A stretch of DNA of 64,000 nt from Cordilura impudica (lineage: Eukaryota > Arthropoda > Insecta > Diptera > Scathophagidae): NCBI GenBank assembly GCA_963682025.1, contig OY821518.1, positions 30,045,991 through 30,109,990 on the forward strand, given 5' to 3'. This document shows, piece by piece, positions 23,216 through 34,631 of the stretch; position 1 is the first letter of the stretch; each line of letters starts with the position of its first letter. The translations under genes were made by a program, and so were the position numbers. Under the pieces are notes generated by a model. That model saw only the letters and a list, made by a program, of their open reading frames with translations, did not search any database and was not told the origin of the DNA.

Positions 23216-23591
23216 TATAATACATGGTCCTTGCCATAAGTATTAGCTACTTAATATATATACCCTATACCACTATATGGTAAGGGTATAATGAGTTTGT
23301 GCTAATGTTTGTAACTACCAAAACCAATCGACTCAAATCACTTCCTAAGCCCATTTTAAGATGTCCGTTCGTCCCTTTGTGTCTATCTGTCCATGTCTCT
23401 GTGTGTCCGTGTAAACCTTGTAATCAATTATAGGTCGCAAATATGGAAATATTTCTATGAAATTCCGTATACAAGCTTTCGTCGGTCATAGAATATACGC
23501 TATTGAAATTGCTGAATGTCAGTGCATGTTTAGACCCAGTCTCCATATAAATGACCAATATGAGTTGAGCTTAATTATTAGTCGCCACATT

Positions 23592-23604
23592 ATATGGTCA
23601 TGTT
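23592..23604. repeat. 13-bp target-site duplication, left
   Basis: ATATGGTCATGTT lies immediately before the 5'-truncated LINE. The identical 13-mer is at 26646-26658. Confidence 0.85.
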
Positions 23605-24512
23605 GAGGCATTCTATCGCCACTGCTTTGGACCTTGATCACAGATGAGCTACTGGGGGAACTTAACAAATTAGGATTCAGAACCTTCGGCTATGCAGACG
23701 ATCTTGTTATCTCTGCCACCGGCTTCGACAAGAGCACAATATCGGAGCGTTTGCAGCAGGCTCTGAATTATACCCTAAATTGGTGTCAAAATAAAGGGTT
23801 ATCTATGAACCCATCTAAGACCATACTGATACCCTTCACTAAACGAAGCAAACTCAACCTTGTGAAACCAGCCTGAACGGCTTGGCAATAGGGTTCTCGT
23901 ACAAGGTCAAGTATCTTGGGGTTACGCTGGATAAATTCCTCACATAGAACAACCCCTAGATCAATTTACCGAAAAGGCCACTAGGGCTTTATACGCCCTT
24001 CAAAGGCTATTTGGTACAACGTTGGGTTTAAAGCCCCACATGATCTACTGGTTGTTTAAGGCTATTGTGAAACCTATGGTTACCAATTCTGCTCTTGCAT
24101 GGTGGCCAAAGATGGGCATGCGAATGTTAAGGCAATCCTGAACAAGGTGTACCGCATGGCCTGTATTGGTATCACAGGGGAAAATAGAACGTGTCCAACC
24201 GATGCTAGCAGCGCCATGCTTTACATCACGCCACAGCACATTTCGGTCATTGAAGATACGTGCATGAGTGCTGTACGACTTCAGGATCCTGGTAGCATGG
24301 AAGACGGTAACATGATAGACGGACAGAAAGATATTTATCAGAGTATTTAAAACAATGATATCGGAACAAGCTTATGATCAAGTAGGACCAAAGAACCAGA
24401 GCAGGATTCTCATGTATGGTTCACAGATGCATATTCGGTCCCAAAATTCAAGGTGCCTTACCCATGGGAAAATACGCATCCATCTACCAAGCTAAGGCCT
24501 TCGATATTTATA

Positions 24513-25778
24513 CAGGGTGGGCCAAGTTTGACTGACTGATTTGAAATGCTTATAATTTTTGTATTTTTAATTTTTTTTTATTTAATTTTTTTTTGCAAAT
24601 TAAAGTATAAATTATAATTTTTTTTAATCTAAATATGAAAAATTACATCTTATAGATGGCGTCCATTTTCCTGTTGGCAGTTAATGGCTCTACTCAATAC
24701 ATTTTGCATTACGTTGACCAACGTTTCTGACTGCAATTGAGCAATTTCTGTGCGAATATTCTACTTTAGCTCCTGAATATTTTGTGGTTTGTTGACGTAA
24801 ACTCGTTCCTTCAAGAAACCCCACAAAAAAAAATCTGGGGCCGTCAAATCTGCAGAACGAGGTGGCCACGCGAAATCTGCATTTTTTGAAATTATTCGGT
24901 CTTCGAAAAGTTCTCGCAGAATTGCCATTGTGGCTCTTGCGGTATGAGCTGTAGCTCCATCTTGCTGGAAACATATGCTACGATTATTAAAAACTATCGG
25001 ACGTAAAAAATTTTCCAACATGGTCCGGTATACCACCCCAGAGACGGTTTGTGGCTCATTAAGTTCATTTTCGAAGAAATATGGACCAATAACTTGTCAG
25101 CCATTATTACACACATGCAATGCTCTCGGATTCTCTGTACCCCAAATTCGGCAGTTCTGCATTCACCTATCCATTTAAATGAAAATATGCTTCATCGCTC
25201 ATAATCAGATTATTCAAAAAATTGGCATTTTCTGTCGCTAGCAAACCCAATCTATTGGCATATTGTAGCCGTTGTGGTGCATCCCTCGGCAATAATTCTT
25301 GGGCCAATTGAATTTTATATGGAAACATCTTCAGATCAACTTTCAGAACACGTCGTAGCGATGTTCTGGAGATGTTCAATTGAGTAGCTCGTCGACGAGT
25401 AGACACAGTTGCATCCGTGTTAACACTTTCTCGTACAGCTTATATAGCTTGTTCAGTGCGAACAGGACGAACAACATTTCTTCGTAGTTCATTACCCACT
25501 GAACTCAAATTCTCAAAATGGGTCATTAAGCTTATTATCATGTTTACACTGGGAGCCTCTGCAGTATTAAAATGCTGACGGTATTTTCTTTGCGTTGTAA
25601 CAATTGATCGTCCGGAAACATAATAAAATTCAACAATTTTTACACGTTCTTCCACTGATTATGATGACATTATAAAATTTTATAAAATTCTGTATTATCT
25701 GCAAAAAAAAAAAACTAAAAAAAAAAATAAAAAATACAAAAATTATAAGCATTTCAAATCAGTCAGTCCAAGTTGTAT
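24513..25778 (-). mobile_element. DD41D mariner, copy 3, inserted in LINE RNase H
   Basis: Terminal inverted repeats of about 50 bp: the left end reads CAGGGTGGGCCAAGTTTGAC, continuing TGACTGATTTGAAATGC. The right end is the complement (GCATTTCAAATCAGTCAGTC) with a slightly eroded tip. The left end abuts TA, the usual mariner target. It interrupts the RNase H domain of the LINE at KAFDIYT. Confidence 0.88.
24650..25669 (-). pseudogene. Mariner DD41D transposase, near full length with stops
   Basis: This is the most complete of the three mariner transposases. Minus strand from 25669: VEERVKIVEFYYVSGRS (HTH), RRNVVRPVRTEQAI, a stop, STRRRATQLNISRTSLRRVL, the first catalytic Asp in LIMSDEAYFHLNG, a stop where a Trp is expected, a frameshifted stretch, GPYFFENELNEPQ and SICFQQDGATAHTARATM (second Asp). 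RIISKNADFAWPPRSADLT then APDFFLWGFLKERVYVNKP give the third Asp, 41 residues after the second. The C-terminus ends QQENGRHL with a stop at 24650-24652. All three Asp codons are present, but several stops and at least one frameshift break the ORF. Confidence 0.87.
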
Positions 25779-26040
25779 TAGAAGAATTAGAAGAAAGCTG
25801 AATGTATTAGAAGAAAGCAAAAATACCACTCATTTATATGCTACCAACAGTCGTGCAGCCTAACAATTATATGCTAGTTTTCGATTGTATCGAAGTGCTT
25901 AACCAATTAGGCAGATGAAACAAACTAACTCTATGCTGGATTTCGGGACACGAAGGCAATGAAAGGGCCCGTCATCCTTTCGTCAGTCCGGAACAATTCT
26001 ATGGTGTTCCAGTAGGATACATCAAAAAAAAAACTAAAAA

Positions 26041-26448
26041 GTGGGGGGAATCAAAAATTTGGACAAAAGTCCCGGCCAACGGCAAGCTAAGAGATTTATA
26101 ACTCCATCCAATGTTCAATCGGAAAGATTACTTTCCCCTGATAAGAAGGTCTTAAGGATCTTGACGGAATTCTTTATTGGACACTGTCTGTTACAGACAC
26201 ATGCAGGTTATGCAAAAAGGGGGTGGAAACAGTGGAGGGAATCACAAATTGGAGGGAATCACAAATTGCCGAAAACTTGTACAAAAGGACTGGCCAACAG
26301 CAAGCTAAGAGATTTATAACTCCATCCAGTGTTCAATCAGAAAGATTGCTTTGCCTTGATTAAAAGGGCATAAGGACCTTGGCGGGATTCTTTACTGGAC
26401 TCTGTTACAGACACATGCAGGTTATGTGAAAAGAGGATGGAAACAGCA
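26041..26448 (+). repeat. About 200-bp tandem duplication in LINE C-terminal region
   Basis: Two diverged copies (about 26043-26235 and 26240-26448) share AGCTAAGAGATTTATAACTC, TCCATCCAxTGTTCAATC and CAGACACATGCAGGTTATG. Both encode the stretch before and including the zinc-knuckle start (QTCRLC in the first copy, HMQVM or TCRLCEK in the second). The duplication arose within this LINE lineage or copy. Confidence 0.75.
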
Positions 26449-26645
26449 GTACACATTCTGTGTGAATGTCCAAGACTAAGTGGCAAAAGAACCCTTGCAC
26501 CTGTCCCCGGAATATATGGTATTTTATGCAAAATAGGGTAACTGGCTTTATAACGAGCCTTAATATTAGGACAACCATGGGCTGCACAAAAGATCAAATT
26601 GGTCGCAGTACCTAAAACCTTGATAATCTAATATAATCCAATCTA

Positions 26646-26658
26646 ATATGGTCATGTT
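26646..26658. repeat. 13-bp target-site duplication, right
   Basis: ATATGGTCATGTT lies immediately after the LINE tail and is identical to 23592-23604. Confidence 0.85.
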
Positions 26659-26939
26659 TGGCCCATTTTTTAGCCTAGTCCTCATATAATTATCACGTCC
26701 AATATGAAGTTAAACATACACACATACTAAAAATATAATCTTCTTCCTCAGTATGGAAATTAGACCCTTTCCCGAAATGGTCGAATTTTTAAAAGGAAAA
26801 AATCATTAATCGTTTATTATTACACGGTTTGTATATAAATGTCCAATCTGAGACACACATCTGAAAGGGACTACAACGTAATTTATTCGTTTTCCTTTTA
26901 ATTAAAGATAAGGGAGATTGAAATATGAATAATGGTTTC

Positions 26940-27695
26940 AGATACCATGCGTTTAGAGACCCTATCTCTTAGGCCAAACTAACTGGACATAAAAAATAAG
27001 ATAAACCAAATTTGAGTGGGATTTTTATTAATTTTTTTGGCTGCAGATATGGAAAAGTTCATATCGGATAATATATCTACATGGGCACCAGGCCTAAAAT
27101 TGGACTGATCCTGATCATGTTTAGTAAAGTCTCTTCTACTTTGCAAAAATATGTACAAACAAAATTTGAAAAGAATCAGTGCAATATTTTTGTTTTTTGA
27201 TAGATTTAAGTGCAGATCGGGAAGCAGCTCTACATGGGGCCTATGAGTAAGGGTTGTTCCATAGGGATAATTTTTAGACTACTCATTAGTGGATGTAATA
27301 AATGCACACAAACCCAATTTGAATAAGATCTATATTATAATTTGGATCTTTTGGCAATTTATATCGATTTCATAGGGGTCATTTGTATGGGTGCTAGGTC
27401 TGAACATGGACCGATTTTCACCAATTTCAATAGCATTCATCCTATGGTAGACAAAAGCTTAGATAACAAATTTCATCAAAATATACTCATATTTGCGACC
27501 TGCAGTTTGATTACAAGGTTTACATGGACACACAGACAGACGGACGGACGGACGGACATCATTAAATCGAATCAGATAGTGATTCTGATTCGATCGGTAT
27601 AATAAAAGATGGGTCTAGGTCAAATATTTTTGGTAGTTACAAACAGCAGCACAAAGTCATTATACCCAAACCACATAGTGGTATAGGGTATAAAA
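26940..27695 (-). mobile_element. HINE-A, terminal palindrome missing
   Basis: Reverse copy from GATACCATGCGTTTAGAGAC to GTGGTATAGGGTAT. The 3' palindrome and CTTACTTGTT are absent. It contains four CCGT-type units and an open 86-codon frame (27342-27602) that matches the family-wide ORF described in the findings. Confidence 0.85.
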
Positions 27696-28139
27696 ATATG
27701 CCTTTTGGGTAGTTAGAAAGCGCTATATCCAGTGCAAAAAGCGCTAAGTTGGCAAATGGCTAACAAAACTTTTTGTAAAAAAATTGATTTCACAACCTAT
27801 AGAGACTAGGATTACCCGTTGACGTGATGGGTGAATAATTGAGATTCCAAACCAAAATTACTCTTCATAAAATTTCTCTCATAATTAACTATTGTGCCAA
27901 ATAAATATTCCCACTTGTAATATTTTGATTTTGCATCAAGTTGTTTCTCACACCCAACCTAAAAGTATTCTTGGTATTGATTGATGAGTACTTTCTCTCA
28001 GACTATTAGTGGGAGCTTTCTTGGTAGAACACATTATTATCTAATGGTCAATAGAGGTCCATGAAATGATTACTATTATGTTGGAGTTCAGGATGCAATT
28101 AATGGCCTGAGAATCAATATTATGTGATGGATTAGAATA
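27696..28139. other. No gene seen
   Basis: Nothing recognisable; moderate complexity and no strong ORF. Confidence 0.4.
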
Positions 28140-28403
28140 AGGTAAATGGTAAATGGCGGCAGTCTTTAAAGTACAAATACATTAATTAGCAACGTGAGTA
28201 GTTGTGGAGTATATGGACAGAATCGTCAAATTTACAATCGCCAATCAAAAATTGCCAAAACCAAAAATCAAGATAAACAAAAATCGCACATATTAAATCA
28301 TTCCCAACTTATCAGAGCCATTATAGTATAAAGTATAATTCGGAACGATAATATCTCGAGTCCAATTTAATAATCGGAAAACGTACGACAGCTGTTAAAT
28401 AAA
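28140..28403 (+). mobile_element. E-family Helitron fragment (unoccupied Helitron-B site)
   Basis: ACATTAATTAGCAACGTGAG, TAGTTGTGGAGTATATGGAC and AAAATTGCCAAAACC align with 47485-47960, which differs mainly by the Helitron-B at 47503-47878. Only a short AAAATCGCC tract is present. Confidence 0.6.
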
Positions 28404-28425
28404 AATTCTATTCTATTCTATTCTA
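28404..28425. repeat. (ATTCT)n tract, probable LINE tail
   Basis: About four ATTCT units follow GTTAAATAAA, a layout like the 3' tails of CR1/jockey-type LINEs. No LINE body is recognised upstream. Confidence 0.4.
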
Positions 28426-28439
28426 AGCCTCCGGATAAC

Positions 28440-29420
28440 GATACCGCCGAATTCGTGATGACCTTGAAATGAAAATGAAATTCAGTACCGGCGGATATTC
28501 TAGTTTAATTTTGCAAAGGAAACTTCATTTAAAAAGAGAACAGCAAGCACGAGACTCACTGAACACGGAAGTGTCATATGATGAGCACTAAATCGAAAGT
28601 AGAGTACAGATCTTCAAAAAGAATTGCCTTTTCCAAAGCATCTATGCTTATAATTTTGAGGTTCATTCAATGAACACAAAAACTGCTAATATGCACATGT
28701 AGAATAAGACTGAAGGAGGGAGGGGATCAAAAGAAATCGCTGCATGCGTGACTCATGCCTCGGAGTATAGGTACTATATTACAGTGATGTTTGTGGAGGA
28801 CAAGACAGAAATTTCAAATTAAGCATCTCCCTACTTAAACTAGTTGGGTCAACTGACTTATATGTCGAAATAATCTGACCACTCTTTTTTGTTAAATGAC
28901 GCAGATTTTGGTGTAATTGAAAACCGAAGCAAGAAACAATAATTTATTTATTCTTCTAAAGACTGGATTGAAATTTTCAAAAGTGCTGAAATCAAACGTC
29001 CACTATACAAAGTGAGAGAAATGGAAAGAAATTAATTTCTATCAACTTATATTTTAAAATCAAAAATTGCGGACTGAAAAAGACAGTTGTTGGTCACAAT
29101 TTTCAATGGCTTCCATTTGAACGCAAGCTGCCTTTTTCGTTTAGATTTAAGGAAACATTCAATAAAGAAGTCCAATTTGATTAAGTTTATTTAGGGAAAA
29201 AAAGAGAAAAGAAGCCTACAAAATTTACAACAAGCTGTCCTGTACCAAACTTGTCTCGCAGTTACGTCTGGAAAAAAATGGTATATGATTGATTTGCTTA
29301 AATTTATTCCACCCATATACCACAGTTTCTGTAAGAATCTACCAGTCAAACAAGAGTTAACAACGAGAAAAAATGAAGAAGAAAAAAACGAAGAAAACGA
29401 AAAATTTTTTTTTCTGTGCA
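28440..29420 (+). pseudogene. DUF7869-like protein remnant, multicopy insect gene
   Basis: Frame-broken plus-strand readings give, in order: LHLKREQQARDSLNTEV; YNFEVHSMNTKTANMHM; KTEGGRGSKEIAACVTHAS; MFVEDKTE with, in the neighbouring frame, VCGGQDRNFKLSISLLKLVG; SDHSFLLNDADFGVIENRSK; FIYSSKDWIEIFKSAEIKRP; KKTVVGHNFQWLPFE; and MIDLLKFIPPIYHSFCKNLP at about 29285. The CGGQxRN, HSFxxxDxxFGxIE and IPPxYHxF signatures are ones I associate with DUF7869-type insect proteins, often multicopy and of unknown function. At least three frameshifts and several stops are present. The link to a transposon is not proven here. The identification is from memory. Confidence 0.65.
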
Positions 29421-29439
29421 AAAATTTTTTTTATCACTT

Positions 29440-30051
29440 TTGTCAATTTCTTTCAATCAATTTCAGTTGTAGCAGCTTGGATATGGAGGAGGTGGCAAGT
29501 ATAGAACATTTCCTTTGCTATTGCCCGGTACTATCCAGAACAAGACTTTGGACATTGGTATCGTCGTTTATTGGCGATCTCTCTGACCTCTCAAATGTGG
29601 AAAATTCACATTTCAGGGGCTTTAGGAATTGTAGCAAGCCCCATGTGCAGATTCTGTGATGAGGAAGCCGAATCACCAGAGCACATATTTGGGGACTGTG
29701 GAGCGTTAATGCATAAAAGAAAAAAGCACCTAGGCTCTTTCCAAATACTAAGTAGCAAGATAAAACTACTAGAACCAACCAACATCATCGGATTCTTGAG
29801 GACTTCAGGGTTGGATGAGATTTTATAAGGACAACCTATTAGCAAGGGCAGTACAATGGATCACTCGGTCGCATTACTTCAAACACCTCCTTTATATAAT
29901 ACAATCTCAGGGGCTTCATCAGGAGCTGAAACTGGTTCTACGGTGGGGAATGAGGGGAACACCCATTCGTCTCGTGGTATCACAACGGACCCCGGAGTCT
30001 AAGTGTGCTTATCCTTGGACTAGTAGACACTTGTAACCTAACCTAACCTAT
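29440..30051 (+). mobile_element. LINE 3' ends: two CCHC C-termini and tail
   Basis: A first remnant reads EEVASIEHFLCYCPVLSRTRL, the HxxxxC half of a C-terminal zinc knuckle. Next to it an 85-codon ORF (29571-29828) reads GIVASPMCRFCDEEAESPEH, a CxxC...HxxxxxC knuckle, and ends FLRTSGLDEIL. The 3' UTR runs to the tail TAACCTAACCTAACCTA (about 30035-30051). RT and RNase H are absent, so this is the truncated 3' end of one element joined to a fragment of another. The tail resembles a telomere repeat but is a LINE terminus. Confidence 0.72.
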
Positions 30052-30095
30052 ACCGACTTTTATTTATTTTTTTTTATGACAATAGTTCTCAATAA

Positions 30096-30469
30096 TCTAT
30101 AATATTAATAGGCAAGACGATTTCTTGTGACCGATGTAAGTTGCACAGTTTTAGCCCGATTTTGACAAAAAAAAATTATCATTTGAAGGGTATTTCCTTT
30201 TAGCTGTTACCCAGATTTACAGATTTTCATCGTATTCGATATTTTTTGGAGTAATGAAAGTTTAAAGTTGCTACTAACACATACATAAAATTATACAATG
30301 CTATGTGTGTGTTTATTAAATTTGTTAATGTGTTTGTGTTAATATGTTGAATTTGTTTTCTTCATTTAAAATGAGTTGAATGTGAAGCATACCTTTAGGG
30401 TCTTTATTAAATGAAAAAATAAAATTTCCTAGAATTTGCACTCGAATTTCGAGTGCTGGAATCTGCTAG
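30096..30469 (+). mobile_element. Helitron-B, intact ends
   Basis: It starts TCTATAATATTAATAGG after an A and ends CTCGAATTTCGAGTGCTGG then AATCTGCTAG before a T. Hairpin CTCGAATTTCGAG (centred on AATT) sits 12 bp upstream of CTAG. Length is 374 bp with no coding capacity. This plus-strand copy shows the termini best. Confidence 0.92.
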
Positions 30470-32739
30470 TAACTATTATTCGCCTAAAAACGAACCATGG
30501 CATTTATTTTTTATTTTTTGAAATTTTTGCAATTATTTTTAAATGCAGTTTATGAAATTCGAATCATTCAACAATTTTGAGAATAAACTTTAGAATTTTT
30601 TTAAGTATAGCTGAAATATTCATTCCAGAAATTAATGACAGTTAATTTCCTCATCCGCAAAATATCGTCGAATTGTCTTTTCTTGACTTGGTTCGCTTTA
30701 GCTGAGCGCTCTCCACATACCAATAAGACCCAGTTAATCGTAGCAAAGTACGACAGGACACCTCACCTACAAGGTAGAGAATCTCATGTGAGTATTATGC
30801 ATGGCACATCCAATACAGAGTTTTATAGGTTAAAGCGATCCTAATAAAAACAGTCTCTTATATTTTTTTCAGTTATCAAAACGTTATATGGCCTGTGGTC
30901 GAATTTTATTACCTGTGGACTGCTAAGCGAACTTAATGAAAAAAGTCGCGAATTGAGCTCATTTAACAAACAATATAGATTTATGACCTGAGAAATAAAA
31001 GTTATATGAACTTGGTTGAGTTTTATTATTTTGGGAAGGCTAAATGGCTATAATGAAATATTTCAAAACAGAATATAGTTTCATGACCTGAGCATTTAAC
31101 TAATTTTTTTATGTTTAGGAACGATTTAGGGTTATAACCTCGGTAAGACGGAGCAAAGAACGACAGGGCGTACTTGTGAATTAATGAAACAAACCCAATA
31201 AGTAGACTCCTCTCCTAAGCCCTCTCCTAAGTCGGTTTCGTTGGTACCACTTACATGTCTAGTAGATTGAATCGAATTGGAGAGTGAATCGCACAACGCT
31301 TTACAGAAATGCATACCTAGTATTATCTTCAGATAGTATGTCAGGACACATATGAAAATATTATCTTCTAACTTGTTTCCATATTCATTCCTAAATAATC
31401 GTTCATCTTGCATATCAATATTGATTATCAATATGCAATCACCTTGCAATTGCTATCACATTTTGTTTGAGCATACTTAATTGCTCCAAAAGGCAATATG
31501 TCAAATTAGAATACAAAAACATTTGCATATTCCACCCTTAAAGCAATTTCCACATATAGAAACCACGGACCATATGTCAAAAGTCAACAAATCGCAATCG
31601 ACAACACGGTTTATACTAAAATATTGTAAAGTGAATAAACACATGGACACATAAAACAATAACATTTAAACTCACTCATACTCGTAGCTTCGCAACTACT
31701 TCCTCGTACGTTCGCCCTAAATCGAAGTGTAAAAGTTCTGGAATATTGACCAAACAAAAAACTGTGAAATCAAAATTGTTTTCTTTTTCGACTACAGAGT
31801 ATTGATGTTTATGCAAAAAGAAATGTAAATAAAGTGGAAAACAACACAGACATAAACGTGAATATAAATGAATAGTGTTGCGTGGCTAAAAGTTTCATAA
31901 ATCAACATGACCCTTCATAAAATCTGAAAAAAAAAACTTTAAATAAATTTGATTGCTGGCCATAACAGAACGTACAGAAAGTACATACGTAGCGCTAAGA
32001 TCAATACGTTAAAACGTCATTTAGTAAATGGATGTTTGTTTTATTTTCTCTCTTGTTATTGTTGTTACATATCCGGTGGAAACCAGCAAATAACTTAGCG
32101 AACAATAATAAAACAAAACAAGGCAAAAACAATGGTTCAAGAAAGTCAAATTTTTTCCCAGCAAAAAAAAAGTGAAATCGTTCTAAAAGATTAACTTTTT
32201 TATTGCTTCCAAAGAACAGTTAGTGAAGTTCTTTCAAACAAATCGTACACTCCATCATGACATTCTCTTTTGAAAAAGAACATAAAAATATCAGTTTTTC
32301 AGTAAATCGGGACGATTACTTAGAATGAACTTCCCAGGATCCATAAAAGACAACTTCCATCTTATGCCAGCCATATGGTAAATTCATCGGATCTTTTCAA
32401 TTCTTTGAATATTTCAAATATAATAAGTCACAGGGTCGTAAAAATACTAATCACATCGAAATATGATCCATAGTCGATAAATCTATCTAAATTACTGATT
32501 GACAGCTAAGCTTTAATATAAGATGTTCTACAGTACTACGTATCCTGCTCTGATAATAGAACCATGTTTTACAATCACGTATGCTCGTGTGGAGTATGGC
32601 GGACTATTACGAAAACTTGGTTGGTTCTTCTAAGTGAAAGTTAACAGCAAGTAGTTTCATGTGACTGCGTTTTTAAAAACCACACCACTCGAAAAAGTTA
32701 TTGTAAAACTACTAGATCTAAGCTGAAATATCAAGACAA
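30470..32739. other. No gene identified
   Basis: Ordinary-complexity AT-rich DNA. A weak direct repeat (ACAATATAGATTTATGACCTG near 30970; AGAATATAGTTTCATGACCTG near 31074) is the only structure seen. The 105-codon minus-strand ORF at 31132-31449 has a mixed composition but no domain I recognise, and no clear splice context. Confidence 0.45.
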
Positions 32740-33260
32740 CGGATAAGATAATATGTCTGCCTAGTGCTCTGAGCTAAAGCTTCACATTCGCAGAAGAGAT
32801 AATATACTGTGTCTTCTTCTCCAAGTGTTCCGCAACTGCGGCAGTGATCGTTGTACTGAAGTAGGGTTCTCCACTATCAGTAGAAGACCCATCCACTTGG
32901 CCGTAAGCCTCGATATATATCTTCTTCTCCTACTGAAGAGAGATATAGTTCATCTTAATTTATATAATTTGCCGATGTCTGCCTCGGAGTCCTACATGTG
33001 TCAATATTCCTTCCATATATTTTTCTCTACTGGAAAAATGTTCTCAGTATTCCCAGTGGAGTTGAGGCTGCTACCGCTCAAGAAGCACAAGAAGCGTAGG
33101 TATATATAAGGCCGGGAACCCATACCAGAGTAATCGTGGAAAATTACTTAATTTTGACAGTTACTGCTTGCATTGTTCTGCGAGAGTGGAAGATGTGATG
33201 TAAGAGTTAAGGGAGCAAGGTGCCGTCTCCCCCTACATTTCCCTCAACCCTATATGCCTT
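32740..33260 (-). pseudogene. LINE C-terminal fragment (zinc knuckle)
   Basis: Minus-strand reading across 32770-32890 gives RTLLQYNDHCRSCGTLGEED then TVYYLFCECEALAQSTRQTY. This is the CxxC...CxC form of the C-terminal knuckle found after RNase H in I/R1/LOA-type LINEs. Upstream (higher coordinates) the frame is broken and no RT is seen. It is on the opposite strand from the neighbouring LINE at 36030. Confidence 0.68.
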
Positions 33261-34631
33261 TAAAGTCCGACAAACTTCCCTGATCGGGGTCTTCTCTGCC
33301 AGAAAGAGTCTAGCATACGGTAGTCTGTAAGAAAGTAAAATATCGAAACCACCAAAACTATTTATTGATCGGTTATTGATGATGTGAAGGGAATTTTTTA
33401 TGGCAAAAGTCGGTATTTAATCGGTTTTTATTTGTTACATATTTATCTAGTGATATCTATATATATAAAAATGAATCGTGGTTTGTTCGTCCGCTTAAAA
33501 CTTGAAAACTACAGGACCAAAAGGGTACTTTCTTCTGCGAGTTTGTTTGTAACTGCCACTCAAAGGTTTAGGAATAAAGAAAAGTACAAGAAATCTCAAA
33601 AGATGGCGCCATTTTAACATCATAAGTATTGTGTACTATGAGAGGGAGAGCTTTTTAAATTTGTGTGAGGCCATCTATTATTAATATAGATCGTCATACA
33701 GAAAATGGTCGGTATCGGATAAGTGGGCGTGGTACCTCCCATACAAAATTAATTTTTAATATCATATATCTTGAGTACTGTTTTATGGAGATCTTTGCAA
33801 CTTTGTATGAGGTCATCGATTATTGCTGTGAGTTGCTGTGAGTAACCGTTATAAAAAATTAGCGTTATCGGAACAGTGGGCGTGGCACCTACAAAAAAAT
33901 TAATCACTCAATATCAGACTCAATATAATGAGAAGGATACTTTATGTAACGTCATTTGTCATTAGTGTAAGTACATCTGACGAAAATAGGCTGAATCGTG
34001 GATACATATACCGAGTATAATGATAGGGAAAGCGTTGCAAGTTTGTGTTAGTTCATCTATTATTTCTGTGATTAGCCCTGGTGAAAATGGGCGGGATTGG
34101 ACAAGTAAGCGTGTCACTTTTCAAAATAATAAAAGCATCTTGAATAATATAAAAGGGAAAGTGAAAATAATTTGTGTGAGTTCATAGGTTATTAGTGTGA
34201 TTTATTAGTGTGAGAGTTAAAATGAGCGGAATCAGATAAATGGGTGGGGTTACTTCCATAAAAGTAACTATTGAACTTTAATATATTGGATCGTTTTCAA
34301 GGAAAATGTTTAAGAGAAATGGCAATTTCAGCAACATAACAAAAATTGAAATTTTCGCAATTTTCATTCAAGTTAATTGCTACTGCAGTAGTATAAGATG
34401 AAGGAGTGAATTTATCAAAAGACTTTTTAATTTACTTTATGTACACAATTTAATAGCAAAGTTGGATCTTAAAATAATATACTTAAATTTAAGCTTACGT
34501 AAGTGCTTTAATTTCAAAAAATTGGTCTATTATTGCTTTAATTTCAAAAAATTCGTCTATTATTGAATAACTGTTTCTTTAAAAAGATATATTCTTCTTG
34601 ACTTTCGGAGAATTTTATCATTTTTATTACA

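Larger units (their letters stand above)
23605..26645 (+). mobile_element. 5'-truncated non-LTR retrotransposon with RT and RNase H
   Basis: It begins abruptly inside RT (GILSPLLWTLITDELLGEL), with the catalytic YADD in FGYADDLVISATGF at about 23690, then KYLGVTLDKFL, LKPHMIYWLFKAIVKP and, frame-shifted, MACIGITG. RNase H follows (GKYASIYQAKAF before the mariner; LCWISGHEGNERA after it), then a C-terminal CCHC-type region (TCRLCEK, HILCECPRLSGKR) that is partly duplicated. The 3' tail is AATCTAATATAATCCAATCT. 5' truncation, a 3' tail and a target duplication are hallmarks of target-primed reverse transcription. RNase H plus a C-terminal zinc knuckle suggests an I/LOA-like clade. Stops and frameshifts make it dead. 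Confidence 0.85.
23257..26720 (+). mobile_element. HINE-A split by a LINE insertion
   Basis: The 5' part (23257-23604) reads ATACCCTATACCACTATATGG, GTTTGTAACTACCAAAAC and TTATAGGTCGCAAATATGG. The 3' part resumes at 26646 with ATATGGTCATGTTTGGCCC and CCTAGTCCTCATATAATTA. The two parts are separated by a 3.04-kb LINE flanked by a 13-bp target duplication. The end of HINE-A beyond about 26720 is lost. The middle of the element is also shorter than the consensus. Confidence 0.8.

Noticed and set aside
24690..24974. Second minus-strand ORF over mariner copy 3
   Set aside because: Alternate frame of the transposase; the 24761-25036 frame contains the QQDGATAHTA and FFLWG motifs.
30035..30051. TAACCTAACCTAACCTA, telomere-like repeat
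   Set aside because: Flies lack TTAGG-type telomeres, and this short run directly follows a LINE 3' region, so it is the LINE tail.
31132..31449. 105-codon minus-strand ORF
   Set aside because: Mixed composition but no recognisable domain, no clear splice sites and no repeat in the window; not enough to call a gene.
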